NCBI GenBank assembly: GCA_016647705.1
Contig: CM028326.1
Location: 47,048,285 to 47,112,284 of the forward strand
Length of the DNA: 64,000 nucleotides
Source: Eucommia ulmoides
Taxonomy: Eukaryota; Streptophyta; Magnoliopsida; Garryales; Eucommiaceae
Direction: 5' to 3'
The first letter of the stretch is position 1. Each line of letters begins with the position of its first letter. A model generated the notes under the pieces. It was not told the DNA's origin, did no database searches, and saw only the letters and a list, made by a program, of their open reading frames with translations. This document shows, in pieces, positions 36,139 to 48,800 of this stretch. Both the position numbers and the translations under genes were made by a program.

Positions 36139-38976
36139 TATCACACCCCACCCCAGACACCCATCACATTGGGGCCGGCGTGATGTCGACATGACATCAT
36201 CTGAACGTCAAACCAACTAGCAAACGAAAAAGTGCATACATAAATATACAACCACAAATTGTGACCATACACATCCTCTCTAACTAGGGACACACCCATC
36301 CCTGAATTATAATAACAACAAAAGTATAACAACAATGAAGCTCTCACAAGTTCGCCTCAGACAGTTTCTCCCAAAACAATGTCCTACTACACCATCACCG
36401 GACTCTACCTAGTGCCAGTAGGCGACCGACTCCTAACTGCTGTACCAATGAGTGTATCGCTTTCTTAATAAAAACATTTTAGAGGGATTAAGCATAAAAC
36501 ATATAAATATATATACAACACATATCAAATAAAAATCTCATAATATAAATAACTCATACCATAAGGAAAACATCTTTTCCCTGTCACCACAGAATCAACA
36601 TCTATATATATATATATATATATAAGTACTCATCCCAATCACCATATACAAGAAAATCCCATATACGACAAAACACCACACCACACCATACCACATCACA
36701 CCACACCACTTTGCACTACATCACTTCACACCTCATCACATCACACCACACCCAGGGCTAGCCATGTGATCATTTTAACCTCACGATCGGGAGTTGCAAT
36801 GGTACCGTACCATCCGTAGGATTTGTCTTCCTAACGGAACATAACAACGCTCTACCGTAGTAGATAATCAACGCTCTGCAGGTCTATGCCTAGCAGATAA
36901 AAAATGCACCGCAAGACTATGCCTAGCAGATAAATAACGCTCTGCCATAGCAGATAATCAACGCTCTGCCGAAGCAGATAATCATCGCTCTACCGAAGCA
37001 GATAATTACTATGGCATCGTCGTACCAACCATAAATTTTCACCTTAAAAAAAAAAAAAACAAATAACTCGGTCAACTATTCTTTTCCCACAATTAAAACC
37101 AACTACATTCGACAATTCATTTTCCACCAATACCCAAACTGTTTGATCCATATAAGTTCAATATTCGTCCATGTTTTAAATAAATACATTTTCCACATAA
37201 TTTATACAAAAATAAATTTTTCAGTATTTATATAGAAGACAGTACACTCACCGGGCTACCCGCTCTGAACAGCTTTTACAGATTATCCTTTACCGATATC
37301 CCAGGTGCCTGCGAACCTAATAGTGACAGAGCCTATATTAATATTTTATGTAAAATCATCTAATCATATAATGCAGGCCCTAAGTTTCACATTTTCCCAT
37401 TTCCCATAATTTATCTATGAAAATTGTTATTATTCGGTTAATTTTATTCTGTTAATTACTGCATAAAAAAATCTTGTAATATGAACAGTTCCAAATTTAT
37501 TATTCTGGTTACAAAATTTTTATGCTAGAATTTAATTTAACAAAGTTAAAATAAACTTAACGAAAAACAATATCCATTTAGAATCGTTCACGGGTTGCGA
37601 GATGGATTTGAATTTTGTTGGGGTTATTTGTGCAATTTCTCCTCTCTCTCTTTTTTTCTTTCTTTTTTGGTTATGGTTTCTTGGTTATGCTCCAGACCCT
37701 ACGGCCGGCCGCCTCTCTCTCTCTACTGCGATTAACCACCGGTGGCCACCCACACCTCACCGATTCTCATTGCCAGTCCTACACCACCAATCAACAACCA
37801 CCACCAACCGAACACGCCTACCCACGAGACCACCAACCATACACACACACATGCACACTCTGCAACATACACACACACACGAATGATAACACATCCCCTA
37901 TGCCGGCGACACCCTTACGCCACCGGACGAACAGCGATATACACAGAGCACGCTGTCGATCATCACCCACAAGATCACCGCTCACACACACTCTCATGCA
38001 CACAACGACACATGCATGCCCATAATGCAGACGACACACCACAGGACTGACGACCCCTACCGACGGCGATATATAAACACACAGCGGCACACCGTAGCTG
38101 CACCCAACTCGCACCACTGCCACCGCCATTGATCGACCGACGTCTGTCTCTCTTCGTCTCTATTTTGCTGGGTTCTCGCCGACACAACACACATGCATGC
38201 ACACACACACCAAAAATAATTAGAGAAAAATACACATAAATACCCACCAACTCGACGATCATCGATGACTGGACAACGATCAGCAACTCTCGCTCACCGA
38301 CGTTGCTAAGAACGCACACTGCCACGTCATCGACGAACCACCCCACCGGCCGAACCACCTTCGCTCTCTCTTGGAACTGACGACGATATCCACATGATCA
38401 CGCACGCACGTAACAGCCATGACCACACTGCCGGAGAAACGTTGATTCAATAAAATCCAATGACCTCCCTCCGGTCCTCTCTCCCTCTCTCTAGAATTTC
38501 TCTGATTTTCAGATTTGATTTGGGATTTTGATCATTTTTACTGCATGAGATAGTATATGTTGCATGAAATTAGTGGGTAGATTTGATCTCCTCATGCCAC
38601 GTCGCTTGTTCTCTCTCTCCCAGCCGGCCAGTGATCTCTCGTTACACACACACAGCTTATATATGTATATATACATATGTTTATAAAAAAAAATTAGTTA
38701 AATTGCACTTTTCTTCCCCAGTTTCCTTTAAGATCTTAATTTTAATCAATTTCCACTTTTAAAAGTTTCTAAAATTATAATTTCACCCTTAATATTTTCA
38801 ATTTTTTATTTTAATTGTCAATTTGAATCTCAAGTTTAAATTTAACGTTTCTAAATTTCCAATTTGACCCCCAACTTTTAATTTGGATTTTTAATCAATA
38901 AAATTTTCCCTTGAAATTTCCCAATACTCTAAAATGCTACTGTTAATGATGTATGTTCTATGATTTAGGTCTTACA
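36139..38976 (-). repeat. Chromovirus LTR (5' LTR in element orientation)
   Basis: It is colinear with 29138-32025, with a (TA)n run at 36603-36625 and the minisatellite at 36845-37010. Many differences from the partner are C/T or G/A changes. Confidence 0.9.
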
Positions 38977-40897
38977 GGTAGGACCCCTTTATTGCTTGGG
39001 CCTAGGGTGGTTTGTTAAAACTATTTGGACTTGGATAAAAATCCAAGTCAAGCCCAAACCATAAATCACTTTGTGATTTAAGGCTTTATCATGACCTTTC
39101 CAAACCTTGATTAAGGTGTCTTGGATTGTTTCTTGGTAGTGTTTTATGTGATATGCATGAGAGAAAGAATTGTTTTTGGTGTTAAATTTGACAAGATTCA
39201 GTGAAAAGTAAATGTTTCAAAGTCAAGGTGGGGTAACCAAGTTAATTGTTTGAAATTTACTATGACTTAAGGGTAGTGACTAAGATTTATCTGTATTAAA
39301 GATGATTTGATGAAAATTAAACCTTAGTAAAGTCATTTTAGACTTCCTTAAATCATGAGAATTTCGATTTTGATATGAAACTTTTACTTAGCTGTATTTT
39401 GTCAAATTCAACTTTTTTGTGTTTTTTGTCATGTTTATGGTTGTTTTCGTATATTGTATAGTGTGATCTCAAGTAAAAATCATTCCCTTTAAACATGAGT
39501 TTAAAGTTTATCTAAACTTATAACTGATTTTCCACTGATTGGATGGGACAAAATACGGTGTCTATAGACTTGATTCTCATTTATCTGAGATACGTAAGTA
39601 GCCCACATACGAGTTCGGTCTCCATCTTAAGTAAAAATCCTCCATCAATCTAAGATGAATTATGTGTCGAATTGATTCCCCGTGAAAACAAGAATACGTA
39701 GGCAACCTTTACAAGGTTCGGTCGTCAACTTAAAAATCATTCATCAAACATTCGGAACTACAATATGTCCTGATCTTTGGTAACTCACCATGGTACATCG
39801 AAAACCCAAGCGGGTCTGGTAAATATCAAAGAAGTATCAACCTTACGACATTCTCTTAGCCCTGTATCAGGAAGAATCTCCAGAGAAGTCCCTCAACTTC
39901 AATGAGAAGCCAATTTTAATCCTCTTGTTAGGTAAACGACAAAAGATACATGATCGCAAGCTACGCCTTGACCTGATCCTTGGTATATCACCAGGGTATG
40001 TAGAAAACCCTTGTGGGTGTGGTCAATAATTTGAAAATCAGCACTGCGAGGGTTGAACTACATTTTGACTTAATTCCTCACTTAGGAAATCATGGTATGT
40101 AGATAACCCAAGTGGGTTTCGGTCATCTGATGATCATTGTTTGAAACAAACGACTGAACATGATTTCTAAAATCAAAATACATAAACAACCTCCAAACTC
40201 AATCAAACATTAAAAGTCAAGCACTCAGCTCGAGATATATAGGAAGGCCATGTAGGTTCTGTCTCATTCTCCCGAACACCCAAGATGTAATCCTGTACCC
40301 CAGCTAGAGCTAGAGCACATTACACCTGGTTTATCTATCGAGATTCTGTGACAGGATTCGTCCTAGGTAGAGCTAGGGCACATTATATCAGATTTCTCCA
40401 TCGAGATTTCTTGATAAAGATTCTCACTAGCTACAACTAAGGCAAAATTCGAAATTCAAGAATTGAAATCCATAATCCTTAAAAAATTAACAAGCATCAC
40501 ATAGCCCCAGCCTATGACTGGGCCATATTTTGTCCGAGGTAACTTCCTATGAGAAGTTTGCTAGTCCTCGTCAATAGTCCCAGGTAGGATGTGGCTATGA
40601 AACTCTACTAAGTATCGAGTTTACCTGTGAGAGTTCTTAGGTGAGAATCCTCTTAGTCATTTTTCAATCATGTATTGATATGATTACCCATGAATCGATT
40701 TCTCTAACCAAGAACCTTTTTTAATACTGATCTACAATCAATCAAATAAATCAATCTCTAAACTGTTGCTTCAATCAATTAATGTATGTCTAATTTACTT
40801 TACCAATTAGAAATACATTTGACTTGATTCTTAGCTATCCTAAGATATGTAAAAAAAACCTCATAGGTCCGTTTATACACTTAAACAAAACCCTAGC

Positions 40898-41850
40898 GAA
40901 AAATTCCTATCTCTGGTGATGGAAGAGAAAAACAATCCTATATTTAGTGATAGAAAACAAAAATCTTGTCTCTAGTGATGGAAGTATCTAATTTCCGTCT
41001 CTAGTAATGGAAGTAAAAACAATCCTATTTCTGGTGATAGAAGAGAAAAATTCCCATCTCTAGTGATGGAAGCATCTAATTCCCGTCTCTAGTGATGGAA
41101 GTGAAAAAAATCTTCTCCCCTCATGATGGAAGAGAAAACTTCCCGTCTCTGGTGAGCGAAACATCTAATTTTTGTCTCTGGTGATGGAAGCGAAAAAATT
41201 CCTGTCTCTGGTGATATAAGCGAAAACTTTCCATCTTTAGTGATGGAATCATCTAATTCCCATCTCGGGTGATGGAAGCAAAAAAAATCCTATCTCTGGT
41301 GATAGAAGCAAAAAATTCTCGTCTCTGGTGATGGAAGCATCTAATTCTCGTCTCTGGTAATGGAAGCAAAAAAATTCCTTTCTCTGGTGAAGTAAGCGAA
41401 AAATTCTCGTCTCTGGTAAAGGAAGCATCTAATTCCCATCTCTGGTGATAGAAACAAAAAAAATCCTATAATTGGTGATAGAAGTAAAAAATTATTGTCT
41501 CTGGTAATGGATGCATCTAATTCCTGTCGTTGGTGATAGAAGTGAAAAAATTCCTATCTCTGGTGATAGAAGCAAAAAATTCCCATCTCTACTGATGCAA
41601 GCATCTAATTCTTGTCGCTAGTAATGGAAGCAAAAAAAATCCTATCTCTAGTAATAGAAATGAAAAATTCCCTTCTCTAATGATGGAAGCATCTAATTCC
41701 TATCTCTGGTGAATTTCTGTCTCTGGTGATAGAAGCGAAGAATTCCAGTCTCTAGTGATGGAAGACAAACTTTTATGTCTCTGTTTATGGAAGCAAAATT
41801 CCTAAGGATGAAAGCGAAAAATTCTAGTCTCCGATAACGGATGCGAAAAA
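40898..41850 (+). repeat. Minisatellite with ~88-bp three-part higher-order unit
   Basis: Subunits of 27-31 bp all contain 'tctctggtgatggaagc'. They occur in a fixed order: one starting 'taattcc' (about 27 bp), one starting 'aaaaaaatcc' (about 30 bp), and one starting 'aaaaattc' and ending 'gcatc' (about 31 bp). The trio repeats about nine times, giving around thirty subunits. Confidence 0.85.
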
Positions 41851-41856
41851 TCCTCA

Positions 41857-42528
41857 CCCTTGAGAGTGGATACGAGAACTTCACACTGGGGAGAGTTGAC
41901 TAGACTCTTTCTCACCAAACCACTGTAAGCATTAAATTTCTTGCTTTAATTTTCATGTCTCATTGAATAAAATGTTTGTGTCTCCTTCTTTGGCATTACG
42001 AGTAAACTCGCATGACAAAGAGGGACAGCTGTAGACACCGCATTTTGTCTCACCCAGTTAGTATCGAATCAAAGTACAAGTTCATATAAACTCTAAACTG
42101 AGATTTAAAGGAAATGAATTTCTACCTTAGATCACACTAGATACTACAAAAAACAACAAAAACACAAGAAAACATAAAACTGTCAAATTTGCCTTTGAGG
42201 GTGTATGCGAGAACTTTACACTAAGGAGAGTTGACTAGACTCTTTCTCACCAAACCACTGTAAGCATTAAATTTCATGTCTTTAATTTTCATGTCTCGTT
42301 GAATAAAATATTTGTGTCTCCTTCTTTGTCATTACGAGTAAACTCACATGATAAAGAGGGATAGCTGTAGACACCGCATTTTGTCTCGCCTAGTTAGTAT
42401 CGAATCAAAGTACAAGTTCATATAAACTCTAAACTGAGGTTTAAAGGAAATTAATTTCTACCTTAGATCACACTGGATACTACGAAAAACAACAAAAACA
42501 CAAGAAAACATAAAACTGTTAACTTTGA
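41857..42528 (+). repeat. ~336-bp tandem duplication across the polypurine tract and LTR start
   Basis: Two units each contain 'gagagttgactagactcttt', 'accaaaccactgtaagcatt', a purine tract 'caaagagggacagc' and the LTR start TGTAGACACCGC (at 42030 and 42366). Confidence 0.85.
42017..42029 (+). other. Polypurine tract before Ogre-like LTR
   Basis: CAAAGAGGGACAG lies directly upstream of the LTR start, and a second copy precedes 42366. It marks the LTR that follows as a 3' LTR. Confidence 0.7.
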
Positions 42529-43700
42529 CTGAATTCGGTATAAGTAAACGTTTCAGGTCAATCTCGAAATTCCTAAAGTTAAGAGGGACTAAGATGACAT
42601 TATTAAAAGTTGATTTTCATGAAATAACTTTTAATATAAATAAATATTAGTTACTACCCTTGAATTTAAAGAAATTTCACAAATTACCCTTGTTACCATT
42701 TTTTAACCCCTGAAACATTTACTATCACCGGCTTCGTCTATTTGACGCCAAAAATACTTTTGTAATTTTACATTATCATCGATAAATCAAACCAAAGACC
42801 TTGATAAAACCAAAGAAGTTCCATGATAAGTCTAAGTTAACCAAAGTAACTAAGGCTTAGGACTCGATTCCAAAACCAACCAAACCGAAGTCATCATGAC
42901 TTGCAAATAAAAACCATTACATCAAGGGACCTACCAACCATTCAATGACTCATTCAAATAGAATTAAATGAAAATATATTTTCCAATATATTTCCTAGAT
43001 ATTTTCTACAAAAATGTAAGGGAAACCAAGTTACTTGAAAAGTAACTATTGATTATCAATTCAACCGATTTGGTTCGCCACTACGGCATGCATTTAATGA
43101 GCCCTCAAATAACCATCCCATCAAACATTAAATTCTTGAGAATACATAGGAAGACCAAATTCAAGGTACCTATATATTTTGATCAAAATATCTTGCAGAA
43201 ACTAAATTGCTTGAAATCTAACTACATGGTCACAAGGCAAACCGAACCAAATCAATTCCATTGGAGAGCATTAACTTTTCATCATATCAAGTGTCATTAT
43301 CAAGAATTAAATTCCAAATGACAATTAGAGACTACATACAACGCATTTCCAAAGCATTAATGGCAATTGAACCGAAATAGTTCGAGTAACAGATACTTAG
43401 CCACCAAACCGAATTTAAAAGGGTCACATCAAGCATTTATTACCCCATATGCAATCAAATCATGGGTATGATTGCTAATGATTACCAATCATTACCAATC
43501 ACGAGTAATGATTGGCAATCATAACCTTAGATATTTAAAGATTTGGTAATCATTACCAAATCTTTGGAAATCCTGCAGAATCTTCAAGATTCGTCCAAAA
43601 CCATTAAACCACTAGACATCAAATGGTGACCCCTAATCCAAATAGCCAAGGAGCAGGATGGGTTACCCTATGCATTGGCCAATTCGCAGGGTGCCCGGCC

Positions 43701-43708
43701 TATAAATA
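43701..43708 (+). promoter_or_regulatory. LTR TATA box
   Basis: TATAAATA is followed by AGGGGCCCC and a CT-rich leader. It is conserved in position with the boxes at 2589 and 24633. Confidence 0.6.
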
Positions 43709-44754
43709 GGGGCCCCTATTTTCATAATTTGAAGATCTTGAACCCATACCTTCTCTCTCTGGGCTTGAATTCTACTCTTGGATCTAGTGGGTTTTCCAGT
43801 TTTCAATTCCAAAAATACCTCGAAATTCTATCGAAATATATTCCCTATTGAGTTCTTGATAATCTTGGAGGAAGATCTCAAGAAGTTGTCGAAAAACAAT
43901 CGAGAACAACTGAGAAGATTCAAAGAAGAAGAAGGAAATCGCTTAGGGAAAGCCACAACCTCAAGCTAGGTATGTCTTTCTAAACGCCCTTCGATATTTT
44001 CTTACATATGTTAATATTTCTTGTACATAGCATGTTTATATAGTTCTTAGACTTATATTCCATGTACATAGCATATATATCAGGTAAACAAGTAAAAAAG
44101 ATTGAAAACATGTCAACTTCATCAAACCATGTCAAAAATATCCAAAATTATGTCAAGAACAACAAGAACATCAAGAACATGAAGAACATGTGAAGAATAT
44201 GAGAAAAGCATCTATCACACCATGAGTTTTCCATAGCCTCTTTGATTCTCTCAAGAACACGTGAACCGAACTCCAAAAACTCAAATCAAACCTTTAATTA
44301 ACTGACTGCTAACCAATAAATATTAATAACTGACTTTACATTTCTGCAATAGTCTAAATCACAGCCTGGCACTAAGTCTTTAGGCTTATGGACTGGCACC
44401 AAATATATATAGACACACACACACACGACACAGTCTACCATCAAGACCCTTATGGCTAAAAATTCTAAATAAAATGAGGACCTCTATTCATTTGTGGATA
44501 TGTGTGCACCTTCTTTAGAAATGTTTCCGTTTTTCTTATTTATGAGTATCACTGGCACATATACTACATATTTTCCTTTCTTTTTGAACTAATAAGCTAA
44601 ACATAAACACTAAACTTGTCTAAACAAGTGAGTTTGGTTGGAGTGTTCTTGACAAAATTAAAGGTATTATCCACTTATCATCGCTATAATTCATGTCTTT
44701 GTCTCATAATAAATCAAAACAAAATTAAGCATCTTGCATAGATGAACTACGTGC

Positions 44755-44810
44755 TGACCTGATTGTCAGCTACCTGAAATATGTAGTCAACCCACATACG
44801 GGTTCGGTCA
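44755..44810 (+). ncRNA. Structured module, clearest three-stem example
   Basis: This 56-nt unit has closing stem TGACC (44755-44759) with GGTCA (44806-44810), hairpin TCAG-ctac-CTGA, linker, and hairpin AACCC-acatac-GGGTT. Pairing was read by eye. Transcription as part of the retrotransposon RNA is inferred. It may be a DNA-level feature instead. Confidence 0.45.
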
Positions 44811-45476
44811 CCTGTCTAAATAAAAATAAGTTCATTTTGAATAGATGAACTATGTTTCAAGCCGATTCCTCATGAAAACTGGGATACGTAACCTTCACAA
44901 GGTTCAGTCATCAAAAAATACAAAAATATTTTTATTTCAATCTGTTTTATCTAATGTTGTTGATCGATAGTTAACTTTACTTGCTTTCCTTACATAAAAA
45001 TGCATAAAAAAGACAAAAACATAAAAATGGGAATTATTTTGTTAAACAAAACGAAAGGAAATTGCTTGGAGTTTGTTTAAACATGAACATCTATTTAGAC
45101 TGAGGTACCATTTTCAGATAGGTGTCTTGGGGTGCTTAAAACCTTCCTCGAGTATAGTCGACCCCCGAACTTAAAAAAATCTCTTGTAAAAGACCTTTAC
45201 AAGTCAAAACACGAGACATTTCAAAAATAAAAAATGAATTTCTAAAATTCCGGTGACCTAACACACCATTTAATGCCATACTAGGTACGACTCCTTTTCT
45301 AACATAATTCTCGGCCCCAAGAACGTTTTCAAAACTAATGCCTAGAAAAGCCCCTGAAAACTAATTTTAAAAAATGAACGGATTTTAAAGATTTCGAGAG
45401 GGATGAATAAAAACCTATTTTTTCTCTTTTTCCCAATCTCTACTTCCTCTGCTTTCAAAAATTTCGGGGTGCATCA

Positions 45477-45807
45477 ATCGGTCAACCAACTATAAGCATG
45501 GCAATGGTCACAATTTCGACCATTAGAGGAGGCAGTCAACTAGAGTTAGCTTCGATTAACCAAAGGTCAGTAATTAAATTTTTTACTATCTCAATTTTTG
45601 AGTCAAATCTCCTTATTTTTAATGATTTTAAAAGAGTATTTTAAGGGATTTGAATGTTTCCTCTTTACTTGGTCCATATATTTAATTATTTAATTATTCT
45701 TTTAATTGAATTTGCAAAAGTGCTTTATATCTTTAAGGGTTTTGAATCGAAAAAAATTTGGGAACCAAACTGAGCTTTTCTAAAAGTATTTTTAAATGAA
45801 ACATATC
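45477..45807. other. Unassigned sequence between Ogre-like LTR end and copia-like LTR
   Basis: About 330 bp without the expected primer site, ORF or repeat. It may be internal sequence of an Ogre-like relative. Confidence 0.35.
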
Positions 45808-48800
45808 TGTTGATCCTAAGATTTTTATGGACAATTAAATGTTGATGTTTATTGTGGAACTAATGAGTTTATTGAGTGTTTCAGTAATAAAGTTACATTG
45901 ACATTTTAATCATGAAAAAATTGTTGAAGAATGTTACGGATACAAGAGACTGACAAAAAGAAGAGCATTAAGAGACTGAATATTTTGAAGAATCTAGGAG
46001 AAAACAACTCAGATTAATTTTTATTCTTAATGTATCCCGATTAGGATCTCACATGATACAAAAATAATTTTATGATTATGTGTGTTTTTTATAGGATTCT
46101 AATTAGTTAAACATATTTGCTCCTATGTGAAATTGAATAAGAAATATTGATTTAAGAAAGATTAGAAATTAAAGTTGATTTAAAAGTGTCAATTAAGTTA
46201 ATCGAGAAAAGAAATCGGTTAAAGGGGTAAAAATGTTGAAGAGTTGAGTTAAAAATTGATTAAGGAAAAATGAGTTCCAACAGGATCGATCAACCGACCA
46301 ACATGGTTCGGTCAACCAATGAGAAAGAGCTGGGAAATGGTTCAATCTCTGAATTGTTCAGTTGACAGCCAGGTCAACCTGTAGCCAAAGGTGAAACTCT
46401 TTGAATCGTTAGGTCGACAGACCAAAGTGGAGCGGTCGACCTACCATAGCTAGATTTTAGCCTGGGGAACTCTCTAAATCATTCGGTCGATAGACCAAGG
46501 AGTAGCAATCGACCTACAGGCTAGCAATGTTGGCTTGGGCTACAACCTGAATCGATTGGTCGACCTGTGGTGATTAGTCGGTCAACCGATAGTTCAATTT
46601 CAGGTTTAGAGGATTTCGTGGATTTTTCCAAAAAGTAGTTTTTACTAGTCATTTTATGGTTAAGATCAGAGAGATATCTTAGGGATTTAATGTTATTTAA
46701 GATATGTAATTGATATTTTGATATCTCTATAGATATGTTTCGTATAATTTAATTATTTCTCAAATTGGCACGTGTAATTCTTTCTATTCTATCTAATTGA
46801 GTTTGAGAAAATATTTGAGAGATTAAATTGAATATTTTAAAAAAATATAATTGAGTGAATTGAACTGGAATTGAGTCATAATGATATAATAGGTGTATAA
46901 GTGCAATTAATTGTCATGATATGTGAGAACTAGCCGTTGGAGGGCTTGTTTCAATTCCATATAAATAGACCTGTGTTTTTAAGACTCCAATTGTAAGACC
47001 TCAATCGTAGTATATACGTCATATTAGTTGCATTTTAGAGTAACTGAAAAAATTCAGAGTGAAATTGGGTCAATAAAGAATTCAAATTAAAAATCTAGGG
47101 GTCAATTCACAAATTTAGAAATATTAAATCCAGACTTTTGGAGGTAAATTGACCTTTAATTCTCAATTAAAACTTTTAGGGGTGCAATTGCAATTTAAGA
47201 AAAATCTTAAAAATGGATTTGGACTAAAATGAAGATTCTAAGAAGTTAGGGGGGAGAAAAGAGTAATTTAGCAAAAAATTATCTATACACATGTGGGTGA
47301 TTGGGAGCAGCCGGCCGGAATGGGGAGAAAGAAGCAGCGACGTGGCAGGAGAAGCTTGACGTTCCGACCACTAACTTCATGCATATAAAGGTGAACATGC
47401 ATGCAATAATTACCGAGAATCTCAAGAAAAAGAAGAGATTCAGAAAAATCTTAAGAGAGAGGGGTCGACAGCAGTTTGTTTCGAATCAGGGCCGTTGCTC
47501 CGGCGGAGGTGCAGTGTACGTGATGTTCTATCGTCGTTGGTGGGCGTCGTTGTCGGGCCAGTGGAAGGGTGTCGTCGCCATCTCTCTGGTTGGGTGAATG
47601 GAGGGTGGGTGTTGGCTGTAAACCCAGAACAGGAAATAGAGACCGAGAGAGAGAGAGGATCGGAGGACAAAAGGGTTGCCGGATTTCGCGATCGTCGGTA
47701 GTGGTAAGTTCTCCGGTGGGGCTGTTAGTATGTGTTCTATTTTATTTCATTATTTTGAGTGTGTGCCGATCTTCGTCGACGGTTCCAAGGGCTGCCGGAT
47801 TTCTGTGATCGGTACTCCTCCAGCAAGAAGGGCGTGTTCCGTTGACGTGTGCATGTGCTGTCATTCTGTTGCTAGGTTTACCAGTCGTTGTCGTCAATTG
47901 GGTGAGTAATTAGGTATGAATTCTTTGATTTATTTGGTGAGTGTGTGTATGCATGTGTGTGTTGCAATGGGTGGAGGTGTGTGCGTGTGATCGGCAACCT
48001 TGTGGGTAGGCGTGTTCAGTTGTAGGGGTTGCCGGTGGCGGTTGTTGAGTGGTGGGGTGGGTGGTGCAAGTCAAACGGTGAAACCGGTGTAGCGTGGGAG
48101 GCCGCCGGAAATCAACAACAGTAGAGAGAGAAATGAAGGCCGGCCGTCGGGGAGGAGCCGAACAGAGAACAGAAGAAAAAGAAAAAAAAAAAAAAAAAGG
48201 AAAATTGCACAAGTAACCCCAATGAATTTCAAACTCATCTCGCGGCAACACTTCGGAACGGATAATATTTTTCATTAAATATTATTAATTAAATTAAACA
48301 AAATAATAATAATAAAAAAAAAAAAAATCTGTAATTGGAATAATTGGAATAAACCGCTAAATTTAAATAAATCGTATACGTGTACTGTGTAACAGGGCTA
48401 AATTAATCGAATATAAATTTTCATAAATAAGAAGTGGGAAACGTTGGGTTTGCATTGTATGATTGGTTATTTCTTTTGTGTGTTAATATTAATTTAGGCC
48501 ATGTCACAAATAGGCTCGCAATTATCAGAGGGTCGGTAGCGTAAAGTTAGTGAAGCTTTTGAGAACGGATATCAGGTGAGTGTATTGTCTTCTTATCTAT
48601 GTACATACATGATGAAATATGAATTTACTGAAACCGTATGAATTTATATTGAAGTTGAAAATGGATTTTTGTTGGATTTGGCGAAATCAGACGTTTTCTT
48701 TAAAAGGAAGTGTGAGATATGATTTTTGAATTTAAAAGTTGGCTTTGAGGGAAAAAGGTAAACACGATAATTTGACAAGGTTGAGTAGACGATATTTATT

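Larger units (their letters stand above)
29138..38976 (-). mobile_element. Tekay/Del-like chromovirus (Ty3-gypsy), LTR to LTR, with target duplication
   Basis: The element is 9839 bp with LTRs at 29138-32025 and 36139-38976 and a perfect 5-bp target duplication GGTAG (29133-29137 and 38977-38981). Coding order on the minus strand is protease, reverse transcriptase, RNase H, integrase, chromodomain-like end. The space between primer site and protease is only about 0.85 kb, and no Gag motif was found there. LTR divergence by eye is roughly 3% in one stretch and up to 9% in another. At rates usually used for plants that suggests an insertion a few million years old. Structurally whole but coding-broken, with several breaks. 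Confidence 0.9.
26292..39566 (-). mobile_element. Ogre/Tat-like LTR, minus orientation, split by the chromovirus at 29138-38976
   Basis: The left part (26292-29137) begins with the complement of the LTR end. The right part (38982-39566) finishes with the complement of the LTR start (TATAGACACC at 39566). Together they make about 3.43 kb of LTR sequence. Two structured modules lie at 26905-26975 and 27020-27085 on the minus strand. A 15-bp spacer (26277-26291) separates it from the plus-strand LTR ending at 26276, so the pair is tail to tail. Confidence 0.75.
39567..42029 (+). mobile_element. Ogre/Tat-like 3' internal region with modules and minisatellite
   Basis: Six structured modules lie at 39569-40125 and 40805-40880. 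Between them are 'agctagggcacatt' words (40300-40560), then the minisatellite at 40898-41850. It ends in a purine tract just before the LTR start at 42030. No coding sequence is visible. It abuts the inverted LTR at 39566 directly, so the element's coding part is missing. Confidence 0.6.
42366..45476 (+). mobile_element. Ogre/Tat-like LTR, 3111 bp, best-preserved copy
   Basis: It runs from TGTAGACACCGC to GGTGCATCA. The TATA box is at 43701-43708 and two structured modules are at 44743-44815 and 44845-44910. The short ORFs near 43049 and 43778 have no domain and lie in LTR sequence, so they are not called as genes. Confidence 0.85.

Noticed and set aside
37602-38358. Frames of 94-136 residues in the right chromovirus LTR
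   Set aside because: Same low-complexity LTR sequence as at 30558-31316, so not genes.
40898-41850. CRISPR-like array
   Set aside because: Subunits are contiguous with no unique spacers and the setting is a plant retrotransposon, so it is a minisatellite.
47301-48275. Cluster of frames in CG-rich sequence that could look like a gene or CpG island
   Set aside because: It is the reverse-oriented equivalent of the chromovirus LTR segment and lies within the solo LTR 46992-49640.
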